Part shown: piece after piece, positions 22,929-23,721 of the stretch
Numbering within the stretch: the first letter of the stretch is position 1
Layout: every line of letters starts with the position of its first letter
Assembly: GCA_009827215.1 (NCBI GenBank)
Contig: WUAJ01000014.1
Location: forward strand, 1 to 23,721
Length of the DNA: 23,721 bases
Reading direction: 5' to 3'
Source of the DNA: Phycisphaeraceae bacterium
GTDB taxonomy: Bacteria > Planctomycetota > Phycisphaerae > Phycisphaerales > UBA1924
Made by a program: the position numbers and the translations under genes
Notes under the pieces: generated by a model
Seen by the model: the letters and a program-made list of their open reading frames with translations, nothing else
Told to the model about the DNA's origin: nothing
Database searches by the model: none

Positions 22929-23721
22929 TCAGTCGCGCATCACAGGGTCGGCGGGGGGTTGGTGCCAATCCGCGTTCTCGTTCTTTCCTGACTGCATATA
23001 CCACTGGACCATGCGGTTGATGCCCTCTTTGAGCTCGACCTTTGGGGTGTATCCTGTGGAGAGTAGCTTGTCGGCTTCGAACTTGGTCTGGGTTTTGAAC
23101 ATCTTCTTGACGCGCGCTGTCGAGATCGGGAGGTTCTTTCCGGTCAGTTTGATGACCACATCGAATGGGAGTCCCAAGAGCATCCCGACGAAGTAGGGGA
23201 GCGCTGGTGCGGGTTTCTTTCCGAGACACTTGCTGACATGATCGGAGATCTCGGTGCTGGTGAGGTCGGGTTTATCGATGAAGTTGAAGATCTCGAAGCT
23301 CGCGATGGCGCGGTTCGGTTTGTCTTCTTTGAGTCCGGCGAGGAAGAGGGTCGCGTCGACGATGTTTTCTACATAGCTGAGGGATTTGATGTTCACGCCG
23401 GGACCGAATCGCGCGTATTTGCCTGAATCGATCTGACGGATGAGCGAGTACATGTTCGCGAAGTTGTGGACACCAAAGGTGACGGTTGGTCGGATGATGA
23501 GCGCATTGCGTCCATCTCTTTTGTTGACCCAGTTGTTGAAGACGGCTTCGCCTTTGAGTTTGGATCCGCCGTAGGGAGAGTTGGGTTGAGTTGGTGCTTC
23601 TTCGTGATGCGGCGGTGGCGCGTCGCCGTAGGTCGCGACGGTGGAGTAGAAGATAAGGTTTCTGATCCCGGCACGGTCCATTGCATCGCAGACCATTTGT
23701 GAGCCGTGCTCATTGACGGAG
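22929..23721 (-). CDS. NAD-dependent epimerase/dehydratase family protein, 5' end outside window
   Basis: An extended short-chain dehydrogenase that modifies a nucleotide sugar. The open frame continues past the ATG at 23694-23696 to the right edge with residues SVNEHGSQ. These fit the conserved N-x-x-G-T/S segment of the Rossmann domain, so the true start and the Gly-rich NAD motif lie outside the window. Visible parts are RNLIFYSTVATYG, the catalytic YGGSK preceded by NSP, ALIIRPTVTFGVHNFANMY, and the substrate-domain GPGVNIKSLSYVENIVDATLFL. The last 60 residues form the usual helical C-terminal domain. It belongs with UDP- or GDP-sugar epimerases of polysaccharide loci; the exact sugar is not readable. 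It converges on the PEP-CTERM gene across the terminator. Confidence 0.85.
   Translation of the reverse strand, partial: SVNEHGSQMVCDAMDRAGIRNLIFYSTVATYGDAPPPHHEEAPTQPNSPYGGSKLKGEAVFNNWVNKRDGRNALIIRPTVTFGVHNFANMYSLIRQIDSGKYARFGPGVNIKSLSYVENIVDATLFLAGLKEDKPNRAIASFEIFNFIDKPDLTSTEISDHVSKCLGKKPAPALPYFVGMLLGLPFDVVIKLTGKNLPISTARVKKMFKTQTKFEADKLLSTGYTPKVELKEGINRMVQWYMQSGKNENADWHQPPADPVMRD

Overview
The window looks like part of a large surface-polysaccharide (exopolysaccharide or O-antigen-like) locus from a planctomycete, most likely a Phycisphaerae-type bacterium. This assignment is an inference. It rests on a secreted protein with a planctomycete-style PEP-CTERM tail (Pro-Ala-Pro-Ser, a hydrophobic helix, then four Arg), an XrtA/exosortase-type polysaccharide deacetylase, a very large secreted zinc metalloprotease, and GCG/GAT-rich codon use. 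No rRNA, tRNA, insertion sequence, CRISPR array or phage gene is visible.

Layout, left to right. A minus-strand group reads from about 6.2 kb to the left edge. It holds an ALG10-like multi-pass membrane glycosyltransferase (4853-6226), GDP-mannose 4,6-dehydratase gmd (3597-4655), a tandem-duplicated double GT4 glycosyltransferase (928-3567) and a flippase cut by the window edge (1-926). Diverging from it on the plus strand are a UbiA-family prenyl-phosphate phosphoribosyltransferase (6352-7356) and a 1035-residue secreted metalloprotease (7669-10776), closed by a clear terminator (10801-10832). Next come a membrane-anchored endonuclease/exonuclease/phosphatase-fold protein (10904-11932) and an O-antigen ligase/polymerase (11962-13365). 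A tightly overlapping minus-strand trio follows: GT2 (15181-16074), a variant GT4 (13985-15184) and a hexapeptide acyltransferase (13386-13988). Then a tightly packed plus-strand quartet: pyruvyl transferase (16395-17540), WcaI-like GT4 (17533-18897), sugar N-formyltransferase-like protein (18894-19679) and DUF3473-type deacetylase (19680-20552). The right end holds an uncharacterised helix-turn-helix protein (20557-21801, minus), a PEP-CTERM secreted protein with its own promoter region and terminator (22116-22850, plus) and an NAD-dependent epimerase cut by the right edge (22929-23721, minus).

The genes fit one pathway. Gmd and the epimerase make nucleotide sugars. The GT2, the GT4s and the two lipid-linked-sugar enzymes (ALG10-like and UbiA-like) build repeat units. 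The flippase exports them and the O-antigen ligase-like protein polymerises or ligates them. The acyl-, pyruvyl- and formyl-transferases and the deacetylase decorate the product. The PEP-CTERM protein is a plausible exosortase substrate anchored in the same envelope, but no exosortase, priming transferase or chain-length regulator lies in this window.

The most interesting signals are: a bacterial protein carrying the motif set of eukaryotic DIE2/ALG10 glucosyltransferases; a single polypeptide with two complete GT4 modules, both with intact EX7E motifs; a deacetylase and a formyltransferase encoded back to back, suggesting acetyl-to-formyl exchange on an amino sugar; and a 312-base leader before the metalloprotease that can fold into a GNRA-capped hairpin.
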